Below are positions 53,775 through 64,000 of a DNA stretch of 64,000 nucleotides, one piece after another. Source of the DNA: Adiantum capillus-veneris (Eukaryota; Streptophyta; Polypodiopsida; Polypodiales; Pteridaceae); NCBI GenBank assembly GCA_014529385.2, contig CM043943.1:156980747-157044746 (forward strand). The letters run 5' to 3'. Both the position numbers and the translations under genes were made by a program. Position 1 is the first letter of the stretch; each line of letters begins with the position of its first letter. The notes under the pieces are model-generated. The model did not search any database. It was not told the DNA's origin and was given only the letters and a program-made list of their open reading frames with translations.

Positions 53775-54330
53775 TGAAGGGCGAGGGCGAGGGCGAGGGG
53801 CGAGGGGAGGAAGGGCTAGGTCTAGGGACCACGGGCTAGAGGCTAGGGGCGAGGGGATGGACAAGGTGAGAGGGAGGGTGAGGGGGGCTAGGGCGAGAGG
53901 CGAGGGGCTAGGGACGAGGGAATAGGGGTTGAGGGCGAGGGGCTAGGGGGCGAGGGTGAGGGTCTAGGGGCGAGGGATAAGGGGGCGAGGGCGAGGGGCT
54001 AGGGGCGGGCTAGGGCGAGAGAAGAGGGGCTAGGGGGCGAGGGCGAGAGGGTGAGGGTCTAGGGTCGAGGGGCTAGGGCGAGGAATAGGGGGTGAGGGCG
54101 AGAGGGTGAGGGTGGTTGAGGGATGAGGGGGCGAGGGTGAGGGGTGAGCAAATAGGGGGTGAGTGCGAGGGGCTAGGGGCAAGGGATAAGTTAGGTCAAG
54201 GGCGAAGCAGGCCAAGGCTAGGGCGAGGGAGGGAGTAAGGTCAAGGCTAGGGCCTAGGGCGAGGGGATAGGGAAAGCACTAGGGCTGGGATTAGGGCTGG
54301 GGGTTGAGAGGATAGACAAAGTCGAGGGTA
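53775..54330 (-). repeat. C/T-rich minisatellite of element E
   Basis: GGGCGAGGGGCTAGGGGCGAG-like units on the plus strand, about 550 bp, C/T-rich in the sense of the element. Unit close to that of A, C and D. Confidence 0.85.
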
Positions 54331-54862
54331 GAAAAAATAAAGAGGGAGTTTTAACACGTAGGAACTATCCCAAAGATCTTCAAAATTTAGCGACGACCAA
54401 TACATAGACTTGATTAATAGAAAGCATGGATAATTTCGAAGTACTGAGAAAGAATGAGCAGTGGTAGATAAAACGCGAAGTACTTTCATAAATACCCCAC
54501 TCAATGATACAAAGGCATTTATGTATATCAAAGAAGTGTGATTCACTTGAGAGGCAAAAGGTGAGAAAAGGTACCGAGTGGAGATTGAGGATTGAGGGGA
54601 TTTGGTTATGTCCAAGACCGACAGGGATTGAAGACAGAGAGAGTGAAGGATAGAGTTGATCCAAGTCCAGAATCAAACCTATGAGCTTAACAGAGTCTAA
54701 CAGAGTCTGCAGAAGGAGAGCTATCTAAGGAGAGGGTCTAAGAGATAAGATAAAATGGAACAGCAAGATACGGAAGATAGTGATTCCGAGGCTATTTAAA
54801 GGTTCAGGAGTCGGCGAAGCTCAACACTTGATTGTCGCGCGGTTAGACCCTTGAGCGGCTTC
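54331..54862 (-). other. Spacer between integrase and minisatellite in element E
   Basis: Non-coding; unlike the spacer of B and D in most of its length. No other feature seen. Confidence 0.4.
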
Positions 54863-55910
54863 TTAAGCATGATAGCATTTGATCCGATATCCATTGACTA
54901 AAGGCAGAGAAACTCCTTCGAGAGTGGCTAATTGTACAGCGCCGTGGGGTAGAATCTCCATCACCTTATATGGTCCTTGCCATGCTGGGACCAAATTCTT
55001 TGCTTTTCTCAGAAACTTGGCCTGATAAAGTAGCACCAGTGCTCCTTGCGTTATTTGCGGCTTCGTGAGATGGCGATCATGCCAGGCTTTACGACGAAGC
55101 TGCTCTGCTTCTAGAGCCAGTGAAGCCAAACCTCGGCTTTTCTCCAAAAGGAAAAGACGAGAGACAGATGCCAACCCCAAATTTCCATTGGCACGAAGAC
55201 TCCCGACTCGCGGGGATCCTGAGTTGAATTCGAAAGGTGCTATCGCTTCCAAACCGAAAGCCAATTGAAATGGGATGTGATTAGTTGTGGCTTTGAAAGA
55301 AGTTCGATATGCCCGAAGTGTACCGTGGATAGCTTGAGCCCAAGTCGAGGGATGAAGATGACATGCTTTCCGCAGGAGTGCTATCAGAACCTTATTAGTG
55401 CTCTCTATCTGCCCGTTTGCTCTAGGGTAATAGGAACAAGATTTTCTGTGAAAAATCTTGTAGTTGGCCAGCAAGGTAGAAATTGTTTCATTCACAAAGT
55501 GACTACCCCTGTCACTAGTGATTTCCAAGGGACATCCAAACCTGCACAAATTATTTTCATAGAGAAACTTAGCTATCGTAGTGCCAGTGCAGTCTGTTGT
55601 TGCAAGTACCTCTGCCCACTTTGTTGCGTAGTTGGTAGCCACCAAGAGATACTTCCGATTGCCGGGTTGGGCAGAGGGAGTAATTGGGCCTACAAAATCT
55701 ATGCCCCATCTCTCAAAGGGTTGCCATGCCATAGAGACCTGCAGAGGACGGTTTGACTGTTTGCTTGGTTTAGGGCCACAGCGCTGACATACATCACATA
55801 CCTTTAGATAGGCAATTGCATCGCGGAAAATATAGGACTACCATAAGCCACACTGGAGAATCTTTTGTGCAGTAATATGGCCAAGGTAATGGCCACCAGT
55901 GGGACCACTA
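54863..55910 (-). pseudogene. Element E integrase
   Basis: The core is open from 55732 to 54863: WGIDFVGPITPSAQP, TSDRGSHFVNETI and RANGQIESTNKV (D, D, E present; the QAES is QIES). The C-terminus has AWHDRHLTKPQITQGALVLL and PAWQGPYKVMEILPHG. The zinc domain upstream (about 55910-55740) has a TAG in GLW-PY and CDVCQRC-like sequence. A 4-bp insertion near 55960 breaks the frame from RNase H. Confidence 0.83.
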
Positions 55911-58900
55911 TGGGCATCCTCTAAAATATACTCGACTTCATGAGGGGAGACACACCGCACCGCCTCAGAACACCATCCTGCCCTGATTTGTATAGCTGGC
56001 CCCCAATGAGAGTGAAAGGCCTAGACTTCAGCAACAGGCGTCGCTTCTGCAGGGGAGAAGCATTCTTTGGGTAGAGGCCACTAGAAAGCAGATGCAAAAC
56101 ATTGTTGTACCATTCCGGTGTGGTATCCACCTTAAAGAGACTGCTATCAGGAAAGTCGTCAGCAACCCCAGGGGTTGCTTCTTCACTAGTGTGAACGCGA
56201 GAAAGGTGGTCGGCGAGGACATGATGTTTGCCAGGCCTGAGTACCACTTCGAAATCGAACTCTTGAAATAAGAGTAGCTATCGCCATACTCTACCTGCAA
56301 CCTGCGGCTTGTTGAGCAGATATCGCAGGACATGGTGATCAGTAATAACTGTGAAGTGGACCCCTAATAAGTAGTGCTGAAATTTTTGCAGAGCATACAC
56401 AATAGCTAAACCTTCCCTTTCTGTGTTGCTATAGGTGCACTTTGCCTTGGTGAGTAGGCGACTTGCATAGTGAACAGGGTGATCCAAGTTATACTCCTTA
56501 CTAGGTTGAGTCAGCACCACACCCACACCCACACCCAGTTGACTAGCATCTGTATGTACATGAAAGGTGAGAGACCAATCGGGAGCCACTAAGATAGGCG
56601 TTTCAGTGAGGCGTTTTTTAAGGTATGCAAAAGCTTCAGCCTCTGCCTTTGACCATTGAAAGAGAACAGCAGCACTGGTTAGGCGGGTCAGGGGTTGAGC
56701 CACCTGTGCATACATGCGTATAAACCTGCGATGATACCCTGTGTGGCCTACAAAGCTCTGTACCCCTTTTGGGTTGATTGGAGGTGGTAACTTTAAGATT
56801 GCCACAATCTTCTCTGGGTTAGGCGCTAAATCTTTAGCAGACACCACATGGTCTAGAAGTGTGCCTTCAGTAACCAAAAAATGACATTTGTTAGGATTTA
56901 GATTTAGGCGTGCCTCTCTGCACCTGAGGAAGACAGTAGAGAGCTGAGCGAGGTGTTCCTCTAGGTTTTCCACTGGGGTTGAACATTGAGCACCTGAGAA
57001 GGTCGAAAAATCGTCCATGAAGATGCGAAGATGATCCGTAAGCAGAGGACAAAAGATGAGATATACCGCCCTATTGAAAGAAGGTGGGGCATTTTTCAAC
57101 CCAAAAGACATTCGAGTGTATATAGAAATACCCCAGGGAGTCACAAAGGCCGTTTTCAACTGATCACCTAGATGGATGCCCAATTGATTGTATCCACTAA
57201 ACCCATCCATGAAACTGTACAATACATGCCCTGCTACATCTTCGAGCACACGCTTAGTGAAAGGTGTTAGGAAACCATATGGGATAGTTGCCTTATTCAG
57301 AGCACGGTAATCGACGAACACACGGATTTTGTTGGATTGCTTCTTAGGCGCTATCACCATGGGTGATAACCACTCAGAGTGCTCCACAGGTACTATGATC
57401 CCTGTCTCTTGCATTTTTTCTAACTCTGCCTTGACCGCCTCAGCATACTTCGGGTTGAGCTTGTAAGCTCTGCCTCGTACAGGCTTAGCCCCTTCAACCA
57501 GAGGTATAGTGTGGACACCCAATTCTGGTGGAATCCCCTCTAAATCCTTGTAGGACCAAGCAAAAACATCTTTAAAAGAGTGTATGAAAGAGACTACCTG
57601 ATTTAGTAATGCGGGATGCTCCCATAACCAAGCTGCTAACAGTACCTGTTGAGGGTGGTCGGGATCTCCCAGGTTGACTTCTCTGACCGGGTCTGGGGTT
57701 GTAGCTGGAGAGGGTGCTTCTGAAGATGAGAGGTGAGCTGCCTCTCGGAGCTTCAAGACATCATGTGCATGTGTTTGATCGATTGGAAACTCTGCATACT
57801 CTTCTTGTAACCATCCCTGTGGGAGCTCCTCGAAGGGTAAATCTTCAGATGCAGACGTCATGACAGAGTGCTTTTGAAGGGGGTCCGACTTGGGAGATGC
57901 TCCAGGAAGGGGGAAATATTTGGCTAGTGCATGCAGAGGAGATTTCTTCCCCCTTTGGTGATGTGTTATAGGTTCCCCAAGACCGAGGGCTTCCATCGGC
58001 GGGTCATTCGATGCATGAGAATTTGGGGCTGACACACTTACTTGTTCGACTACTGTACAGTCTGCTGTAGGACTTTGGACATCAATGTCCTCCTGAGGAT
58101 TTTGAAGAGAGAGTGTTATTGGCGGCACAGGTAAGTTATGAGTAGAGACCATGTAGCATGGCATCGAAGTGGTAGCTTCCAACCACTGTAGCAGGTTCTC
58201 GTCAGACCCGTCAGGTGGGATGGGCTGCTCAGGGTCGGGGCTGGACTGTACTGTCAATGAGCTGTGCTGAGCCACTGGATCCATCCCTCCTTCAAGCCGG
58301 ATTGGTTGCATTTGGGAGCCGGGAGTGTGTATCCACATGGTGTGGTTTCCCCAATCATGAAGTGCCTTAGTATGCCACAACCATGGTCTACCAATCAGCA
58401 AGGGAAATCCTCCCTCCACCTGAGGAAGAATGACCACCACAAAATCCAAGCTAAATGTGAAGTCTTGTACCTTCAAAGGCACCTTCTCTACTATGCCCAC
58501 AGGATAGACTGTCCTCTGGTCTACCAATGTAACAGTGAACAGAGCAGGGCGAGTAGGCTGCAGACCTAAGGCTGACATGGTAAATTCAGGCATTAGATTG
58601 ATTCCAGATCCACCATCCACTATGACGCCTGAGAATGACTGCCCAAGAATAGATATAGTAAGACGTGGACTTTTATAGTCGGTGAGGGGAGCAACTGGAT
58701 ATGGAATCATGTAGGACTCCAAGGGCTGCACAGGTAGGTGCCCGCCACTAGGCCCTGTACCAGGGTACAAAGATTGAATTATTGAGAGGGTGTCACTTCT
58801 AAGAGTTGCATCTAGCCGAAGCATCTCATAAAGAGATACTTGTTGAAAGGTGTTCTTCAGGATTGCTTCCGTAGTGGGCCTAGCTTCTACAACCTGGGCC

Positions 58901-59169
58901 TTCTCGGGAACTTTGACCTGCTGCAAGTCAGCTACTGCTGCCAGGAAGGCTCCATCAATGTCCGAAAGCATAGAGATTGGCCTATTCTTTGCACCATTTA
59001 CGGGTGCGACATTTTGAACAGGTTGCGGAAGTGTTGGACCGGATGGTCCAGTTGGCAAACTTAAACCCAGGGCTGCTCTTTGTGCTCGAGTGAGCACCCC
59101 AGTAGGCTCTGCTGCTTGTTGTGGCTGAACTGTATGTGTAGCAGGTGCTGGCTGAGGGGTGGTGTTCAC
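55911..59169 (-). pseudogene. Element E protease, reverse transcriptase and RNase H
   Basis: A 963-codon frame from 59169 to a TAG at 56278-56280, then the same frame to 55921. Linker; protease VIVDGGSGINLMPEF (about 58590-58635) and PLLIGRPWLWH; linker; RT with KIRVFVDYRALNKATIPYGF, GYNQLGIHLGDQLKTAF and IFMDDFSTFSGAQ (57006-57040); NPNKCHFLV; RNase H FHVHTDASQLGVGVGVVLT (a small duplication of GV) and ITDHHVLRYLLNKP. Protease and RT lie in one frame with gag, showing the family encodes a single Gag-Pol frame. The TAG replaces a Trp codon. Confidence 0.87.
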
Positions 59170-59229
59170 TGTGATTAGATTGATTTTCGGTAATGTAAAC
59201 TTTTGTTGATTTTGATTTGGGCCTGAAGA

Positions 59230-60708
59230 TCAGGATGCTCTTTGTTTGGGACAATCTTTACTGTAGTGGTCCTTAGACTCCGGACAATGTCTGCAAGGAG
59301 GAGACCCTTCAGGTAAAGGACACTTACTTTGGTAATGCCCATATTCACCGCATCTGTAGCATAGGATTGGCCAATTAGATGGACAAAACGGGGGACGAGG
59401 TGGTCGCTGCTCTTGTTGTTGCATGGTGCTGGAGGCTGAGGTGTAGAAACTTTGGGGAACTGAGGGAGTACTGGCATGATAAAAACTGTGGGGTGCAAAG
59501 TTGTTGTGCATACCTTGTTGCATAGGGGGTGTTGTCAGCAGAGGAGGCAATGGGTTTTGATGGCCGTAGGGTGAGACCATGTTGGATGCAGGTGCTAGCC
59601 CTTGTTGGAGAGAAGGACCTAGATTTTGTTGTATTTGCCGCAATCCTTTGATATAGTAACAATCCTTATCTTCGTGCCCAGATTTTTCGCAGAAGTGGCA
59701 ATAAGCACGAAGGGGACAGTCCTGTGGAGGATGTCCAGGAGAGCGACAAGAGCTGCACCATACCATAGCTTTGGTCTCTTGTTGAGACCGAAGCTCTTCT
59801 AGTTCTCTTTTGATTTGATCGAAGGCCTCCAGGTGCAATGGTTTCTCTTGTCTCAGAGAGATTGATTTCTCTTCTTAGAGGGCGCGTTGTAGGTTGAGGG
59901 CTTCGAGTTCCCTGCGCAAGGAAGTCAAAGGATCAGCAGGACTTCCTTCGGAGAACACAGAGGGAGTATCTATGTGAGGAGAGTTGTTGAACAGCTTCCT
60001 AGCCCCCTCTATTCTAGTAGCAGCTGCGATGAATTCCTCCAGAGTGGCATCAGGTCGGAGGCTCTCCCGGAGTTTTTGCTAAGAGGTTTTTGGAAGCGCC
60101 TTCTCCACCCACTTCTTAACCATAAATTCACCGGGTTGCTGGGGAAGCTTGGCAACCAGAGACTTAGTTTTGGTCATAAGCTCCGCAAAAGTCTCCTCTG
60201 GCTGGAGCACCATGTTGGCCAACTCATCCAACACTTTCTCTTGGTAGTCGCCCGGCCTGAACGCTGCACAGAACTGTTGTCTTAAGTCTACCCAAGTTGC
60301 AAAATGATTCTCTGCAAACTGGCTGTAGCATTTGTCTGCTAAGCCGTCCAAGGTGGAAGGAAAAAGTACCAGATAAGCATCTTCCCTGTTAAGACCACGT
60401 CCTCTACAGAGAGATACGAACCTCCGTGCATGGTTGTCCGCATCTTCCGAGGAGAGTCCTTTGAAGGTGGGGAACTTGATGTTTACCTTGGCCAACACGT
60501 TAGCCAACACCTCCATGGCCCCTTGTTGTAGCAGAATAGGAGAGAGCTTTACTGCAGAAGGTGATCTGGATCTGGATGGCGTATGTGGAGGTAAGGTTGA
60601 TGAGGTTAATGGACTTCTACTAGATACCACCGGGCTTCTTCTGTTATAGTGCTTCAGAGGGCTCAGTAGTGCGCTTTGACGCTCAACTGACCGCCTTGTA
60701 TGTGTCAT
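59230..60708 (-). pseudogene. Element E gag
   Basis: ATG at 60708 (MTHTRRSVERQSALLSP), same frame to 59230 with stops at 60079-60081 (CAG to TAG), about 59878 (CAA to TAA) and 59230 (TGG to TGA, judged from element A). It contains the capsid region and all four knuckles intact: CSSCRSPGHPPQDC, CHFCEKSGHEDKDC, CYRCGEYGHYQSKC and CRHCPESKDHYSKDC, with a Pro/Gln/Ser-rich spacer between the pairs. A Pro- and Arg/Ser-rich N-terminus precedes the capsid. Confidence 0.85.
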
Positions 60709-61043
60709 GCAGTGAATAGTGAAGAGCACAGGTCTAACACAGAACAAGTGAGGATAGTGGCTAGACCACCTGGTCCAGGACCAGTGACTAGACCACCTAG
60801 CTGGCAGGACGAGGAGGGCAGGACCAGGGCGAGGACTAGACCAGGACCAAAGACCAAGGACCAGGGGCGAGGACTAGGATGAGGACCAGGACTTGGACCA
60901 GGGCGGGAGAGGACTTGCAGACTATCTACTTAATGTAAGCAAGTGTGCAGAGCCAGGTAACAACCGATTAGCTTCACGATTCTATCTCCACAAGAGTGAG
61001 ACTTCCTTTGAGGTCCCACCATGATTGCCAAAGTTAGAGCACC
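60709..61043 (-). other. Leader and primer-binding-site-like segment of element E
   Basis: On the minus strand TGGCAATCATGGTGGGACCT starts at 61030, 13 nt from the LTR. The leader has CTGGTCCTGGTCCAAG-like repeats (60750-60910). Confidence 0.5.
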
Positions 61044-61466
61044 TGTAGCGCAGATAACGTGTCGTGCTCTCTACAGTGGGTGGTCCTCAATGCAATGTGC
61101 GTGACAATCTCACTCAAACAGAGTGAATCTCCCTCAAACAGATGAACAGAAAGGAAACAATAGATGTCAACATAGCTCTCAAAGACACAACGGCAGACCA
61201 TAACATATGACTCGACTATCTCAAAGACTGATACAGACTCTGGCGTGGCAGCACACTCAGCTCCAGCCTAGGACTCTCAGGTACAATGGGGGTGTCGAGG
61301 CTCAGATGTGCCGGGATGGTGCAGATGTGCTCTGTGTAAAGACCCACTCTAGACGACTACTACGTACAAAGATACGCCACTGGCCCAAAACGACTACTCA
61401 TATGTACAATCATCAAGAGCCACCAACGGCTCATAAAGAACATCATCTAAGTCTATCCCCACTGGG
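61044..61466 (-). repeat. 5' LTR of element E, truncated
   Basis: It begins TGTAGCGCAG on the plus strand and follows the family LTR for about 420 bp, to CCCCACTGGG. The outer 150 bp or so are missing; LINE sequence follows. Confidence 0.8.
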
Positions 61467-61549
61467 ATGTAAGTGTGTGGTATCGTCAAAGACACAATTT
61501 CTAAAGTCATGAGAGACGACCTCTTGAGGTGCTCGCTGCTGCTGCACGC

Positions 61550-61920
61550 TCCCCCCCCCCCCCCCCCCCTTTTGCGCCATCACTGCCCCTCTCCCCCCCC
61601 CCCCCCCCCTCTCTCTCGCCCTCGCGCTACCTCCAGCCCCCGCGTTGCCCCCTCGCCCTTGCGCTGCCTCCCTTTCCCTCTCGCTGCCCCCCTCGCCCTC
61701 GCGCTGCCTCCCTCGCCCATCCCAGCCCGCCACCCTTGCCCTCTGCTGCCCGCCGCCCTCCCCCCTAGCTGCCCCCAAGCCCGTCCGCTGCCCCCCATTC
61801 CCTGGCCGTTTCTCCCTTCCCCCCCCCCCCCCCCCCCCCCCCCCCCGGCCCCCCCGCAGCCTTTTGAACTCTCGCTTTCCGCTTTATCCGTCCCCCCATC
61901 CCCCCCCCCCTGTCCTCATC
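61550..61920 (+). repeat. C-rich low-complexity region with three poly(C) runs
   Basis: C runs of about 19, 18 and 26 bases at 61551-61569, 61592-61609 and 61821-61846, with CCTCGCCCTCGCGCTGCC-like units between. Long frames on both strands here are composition effects. Homopolymer lengths may be sequencing or assembly estimates. Confidence 0.7.
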
Positions 61921-62194
61921 GCTCCCAAAGGTCTTCTGCACCTGGCTCTGCAACACTTCTTCTTCGGACAAGTGCTCGGTGTGCTCGGTTGCATATTTTC
62001 TTCACCGCCCGCTTCTTCGACTCAGCAGTAGACACAGATGGAGGCTCCAACTCCGCCACAGAGGGACTCGCCTGAAGCCCCCTCGCCCAACCCCGCTGAG
62101 TCCACCATTTGACTTGCTCTCTCGCCAACAGAGCAAGCGAGCCTTGCCCCAGAGGTAGAATGCTTGCAGGCGACTTCTGTCATCTGCATGGTTC

Positions 62195-63241
62195 TTGGCA
62201 CCCGTCCTAGCAGAGGAGAGCTCCGAGACCTTCTCCAGGCCCGCCTTCTCGCAGAGGTGGGCAAGATCTTGGATGTCCAGATTCTCGGACGAGGGTGGGG
62301 GAGGGGATGAGGAGGAGGAGGGGAAATCTAGTAGTACCCGCCCCACCTTCAGATTTCCCCTCCTCCTCCTCATCCCCTCCCCCACCCTCTGCTCCCGTCC
62401 ACTCCCCACCTCGCCCCCCTGTCTCTGTCGCCCCACCCCGCTTCTCTTCTCCTCCGCCCCCTTAGCTCCTCCCCCTCCTCCTACTTCAGTACCACAGTCG
62501 ACTCAGTCTCTACCACAGTCGACTCAGGAGATTGGTCCCTCGCCGGCGGCTAGGAAATCTCTTGGCAGCGCCTTTGCCACGAGTCGCCTAGCGAGAGAGG
62601 GTCAGCCCTTCTTGCGGCCCCCTCTGCAGATTCAGACATCTTCCCTTGCAACTATCCCTCATGGTCTGACGAGCATTGACGTCCGACGCCGCTGGGATTT
62701 CTTCGATTATGGGTTTACTCGCTTTCTCGGCGATTCCGCAGGAGACGACGAGGCAGCCTGCTTCAGGGTCCACGCTTTGTTCCTCGCCGCTAGGCGGACA
62801 GAGGCCTTGGACTCAGCAGTTGGTTTCTCCTTCCCCCTCTGTGGTAGGACCGAGACAGAGTGGTCCCTCGACTCAGTGGTGGGATGGTTGCATACACAGG
62901 TTCTCGAGTTCTCTCAAGAACTTGGAGTTACAGATTTGCTGTAGACTTTGTGGCCACTGGCCAAGTTTACGGTGACACCCCCAGACTCAGCAGGATGTAG
63001 GCACATTGTGGTGTACTTTTGCACTGATACGCAGTGTTTGCCTTGCTATGTATACATTCATGAGGACTCCTGGACAGAGAAGGTTGCTTTACGCACGGCT
63101 TGCTTTGCTTGGGCTTGGGCTAGGCACTCACTACAGTCTCGCCTATCTAGAGGACGCTCGGATGTGGATTACTCCCCATCCAAGCCAGCCTCAAAGATAG
63201 CCCGTCTTGTTGCTGCAGCAGCATTTGTTCTCTCGCTCCCC
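62195..63241 (+). pseudogene. LINE ORF1-like protein
   Basis: Frame from ATG 62195 with one TAG (62942-62944), otherwise open into ORF2. The N-terminal part is low-complexity and contains both arms of a 39-bp inverted repeat. Then come a Pro/Gln/Ser segment (SVPQSTQSLPQSTQEIGPSP) and a better-structured region (TSIDVRRRWDFFDYGFTRFL; CYVYIHEDSWTEKVALRTAC). I cannot assign a domain; no zinc knuckle is seen. The role is inferred from its place before the endonuclease. The true start could be upstream, for example near 62038. Confidence 0.5.
62291..62389. repeat. Perfect 39-bp inverted repeat with a 21-bp spacer
   Basis: The left arm 62291-62329 and right arm 62351-62389 are exact reverse complements over 39 bp; the spacer is 62330-62350. 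The arms are G/A-rich and C/T-rich. Confidence 0.93.
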
Positions 63242-64000
63242 ATGAGGATCGTCTCGTGGAACGTGCAGGGACTAGGTGGGCCCAGTTTCAGCGATAGCGG
63301 GGCCAATTGCGTCAGGAGCTTCAGCGTTGCCTTGTGGGAGGAGAGATTGATCTCCTTATGCTTCAGGAGCACCATTTGTGTGAGAGCCGCATTCGGCGAT
63401 GTGGTCAGATTTTGCGTGGACGTTATGATACCTTTTGGTCAGCTGCTTTTGGACCTGGAGGCATCCAGGGTGGGGTATGTATGACTATTGTGGACTCATT
63501 GCAGCAGGCCATTGTGGGCAGAGGGATTATTGTGCCAGGCAGGGCTCAGTGGATTACTATGGAGGTTCAGGGTGGCCTTGCGGGCTTCCTGAACATCTAT
63601 GCGCCCAATGTGACGAGTGCTCGTGCAGAGTTTTGGTCACAGACTGTTGAGTCTTTGCCACAGGTTGACCATTGGTGTGTAGGAGGGGACTTCAACATGT
63701 TGGAGGACCCTTCTGACAGGATCGGAGGCAACCATGCTACTGTGCATGGAGTCGAGTTAGCAGCTTGGGAGAGGTTGTGTATGACTTTGAGGGTCTCGGA
63801 TACATGGCAGCATTCTGGCTTTGTGAGGCCTCTAGATAGTCTTGCCTTCTCTAGATCGGACCGCAGAGTGGGAGGAGTGAATCTATCGCGGATAGATCGC
63901 TTCTACACTAGTGACCACTTCAGTGACTTGGGGGGATCGGTGGGCATCCTAGCAGGGACATCCTTCTCGGACCATGCACCGGTGATCCTCACAGTGGCAG
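63242..64000 (+). pseudogene. LINE ORF2, apurinic-type endonuclease domain
   Basis: ATG at 63242 gives MRIVSWNVQGLGGP, the first endonuclease block. A frameshift at about 63280 and a TAG close behind it move the domain to another frame. There it reads LLMLQEHHLCESRIRR, the central GGIQGGVCMT, LNIYAPNV, HWCVGGDFNMLEDPSDR, NLSRIDRFYTSDHF and, at the window edge, SDHAPVILTV. These are the N, E, D-x-N and D-H catalytic blocks. The enzyme nicks target DNA for LINE insertion. ORF1 and ORF2 share a frame here. It continues beyond the window. Confidence 0.82.

Larger units (their letters stand above)
52162..61466 (-). mobile_element. Element E: Ty3/gypsy copy with near-complete pol and both LTRs clipped
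   Basis: On the minus strand: partial 5' LTR (61466-61044), primer site, gag, protease, RT with active site, RNase H, integrase, spacer, minisatellite, N-terminal half of a diverged ORF3, partial 3' LTR (52648-52162). Both LTRs share a CATAAAGAACATCATC variant, so they belong together, but their outer or inner parts are missing, so no target duplication can be seen. Pol is nearly full length with a few nonsense codons. Confidence 0.85.
61467..64000 (+). mobile_element. Third LINE (+), running off the right edge
   Basis: C-rich 5' region with poly(C) runs, ORF1-like frame (62195-63241) and the endonuclease part of ORF2 (63242 to the end). The window ends before the reverse transcriptase. The boundary with element E is sharp at about 61467. 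Confidence 0.72.

Noticed and set aside
61473-62075. A 200-codon Pro-rich frame and its antisense Gly-rich partners
   Set aside because: They run through poly(C) runs and C-rich repeats; no start context, domain or conservation.
1-64000. tRNA or rRNA genes
   Set aside because: I found no cloverleaf with A and B boxes and no rRNA-like stretch; the primer-site segments are only short tRNA-end-like sequences.

Overview
This is a eukaryotic, almost certainly land-plant, window made nearly entirely of nested retrotransposons. The only host gene I recognise is at the left edge: two spliced exons (1059-1745 and 1835-1939, + strand) of a HYDIN-like protein, a component of the ciliary/flagellar central apparatus. 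Plant-type Ty3/gypsy elements together with a flagellar gene suggest a lineage with swimming sperm (bryophyte, lycophyte, fern, cycad or Ginkgo). I cannot narrow it further. No later HYDIN exon was seen, so if the gene continues, its next intron exceeds 62 kb.

Layout: 2.2-4.7 kb holds three old minus-strand fragments: a poly(A)-tailed retroposon end, a Ty3 RNase H/integrase scrap, and the C-terminus of a LINE. Element A (+, 4701-24419) sits inside that LINE; the rest of the LINE resumes at 24420-24837. Element B (+, 5832-17226) sits inside the gag of A, with a perfect TTGAC target duplication. Element G (+, 24838-29109) is a truncated relative, followed by two more minus-strand LINE fragments (29110-31540). 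Element F (-, 31807-34681) keeps one LTR and one gene. Element C (+, 34682-52161) is split by element D (-, 36912-47429), with a perfect AGTTC duplication and nearly identical LTRs. Element E (-, 52162-61466) has both LTRs clipped. A third LINE (+) runs from about 61467 off the right edge.

Elements A-G are one family: LTRs of about 550-600 bp ending TGTAGC...GCTACA, a primer-site-like TGG 13-14 nt inside the 5' LTR, a gag with four zinc knuckles, a protease with D-G-G at the active site, then RT, RNase H and integrase. The integrase resembles the plant Tat/Athila side of Ty3/gypsy. Downstream of pol, on the sense strand, come a long C/T-rich minisatellite, an extra gene (here ORF3, about 730 codons) and a small conserved stem-loop before the 3' LTR. 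ORF3 occurs in A, B, D, F and, in diverged form, E. I do not recognise it; it is the best candidate for something undescribed.

Every copy is broken by stops, frameshifts or deletions. D looks youngest by its LTRs yet has lost the RT catalytic motif, so it was either deleted after insertion or mobilised in trans. B also carries a captured piece of a poly(A)-binding-protein gene in reverse orientation.
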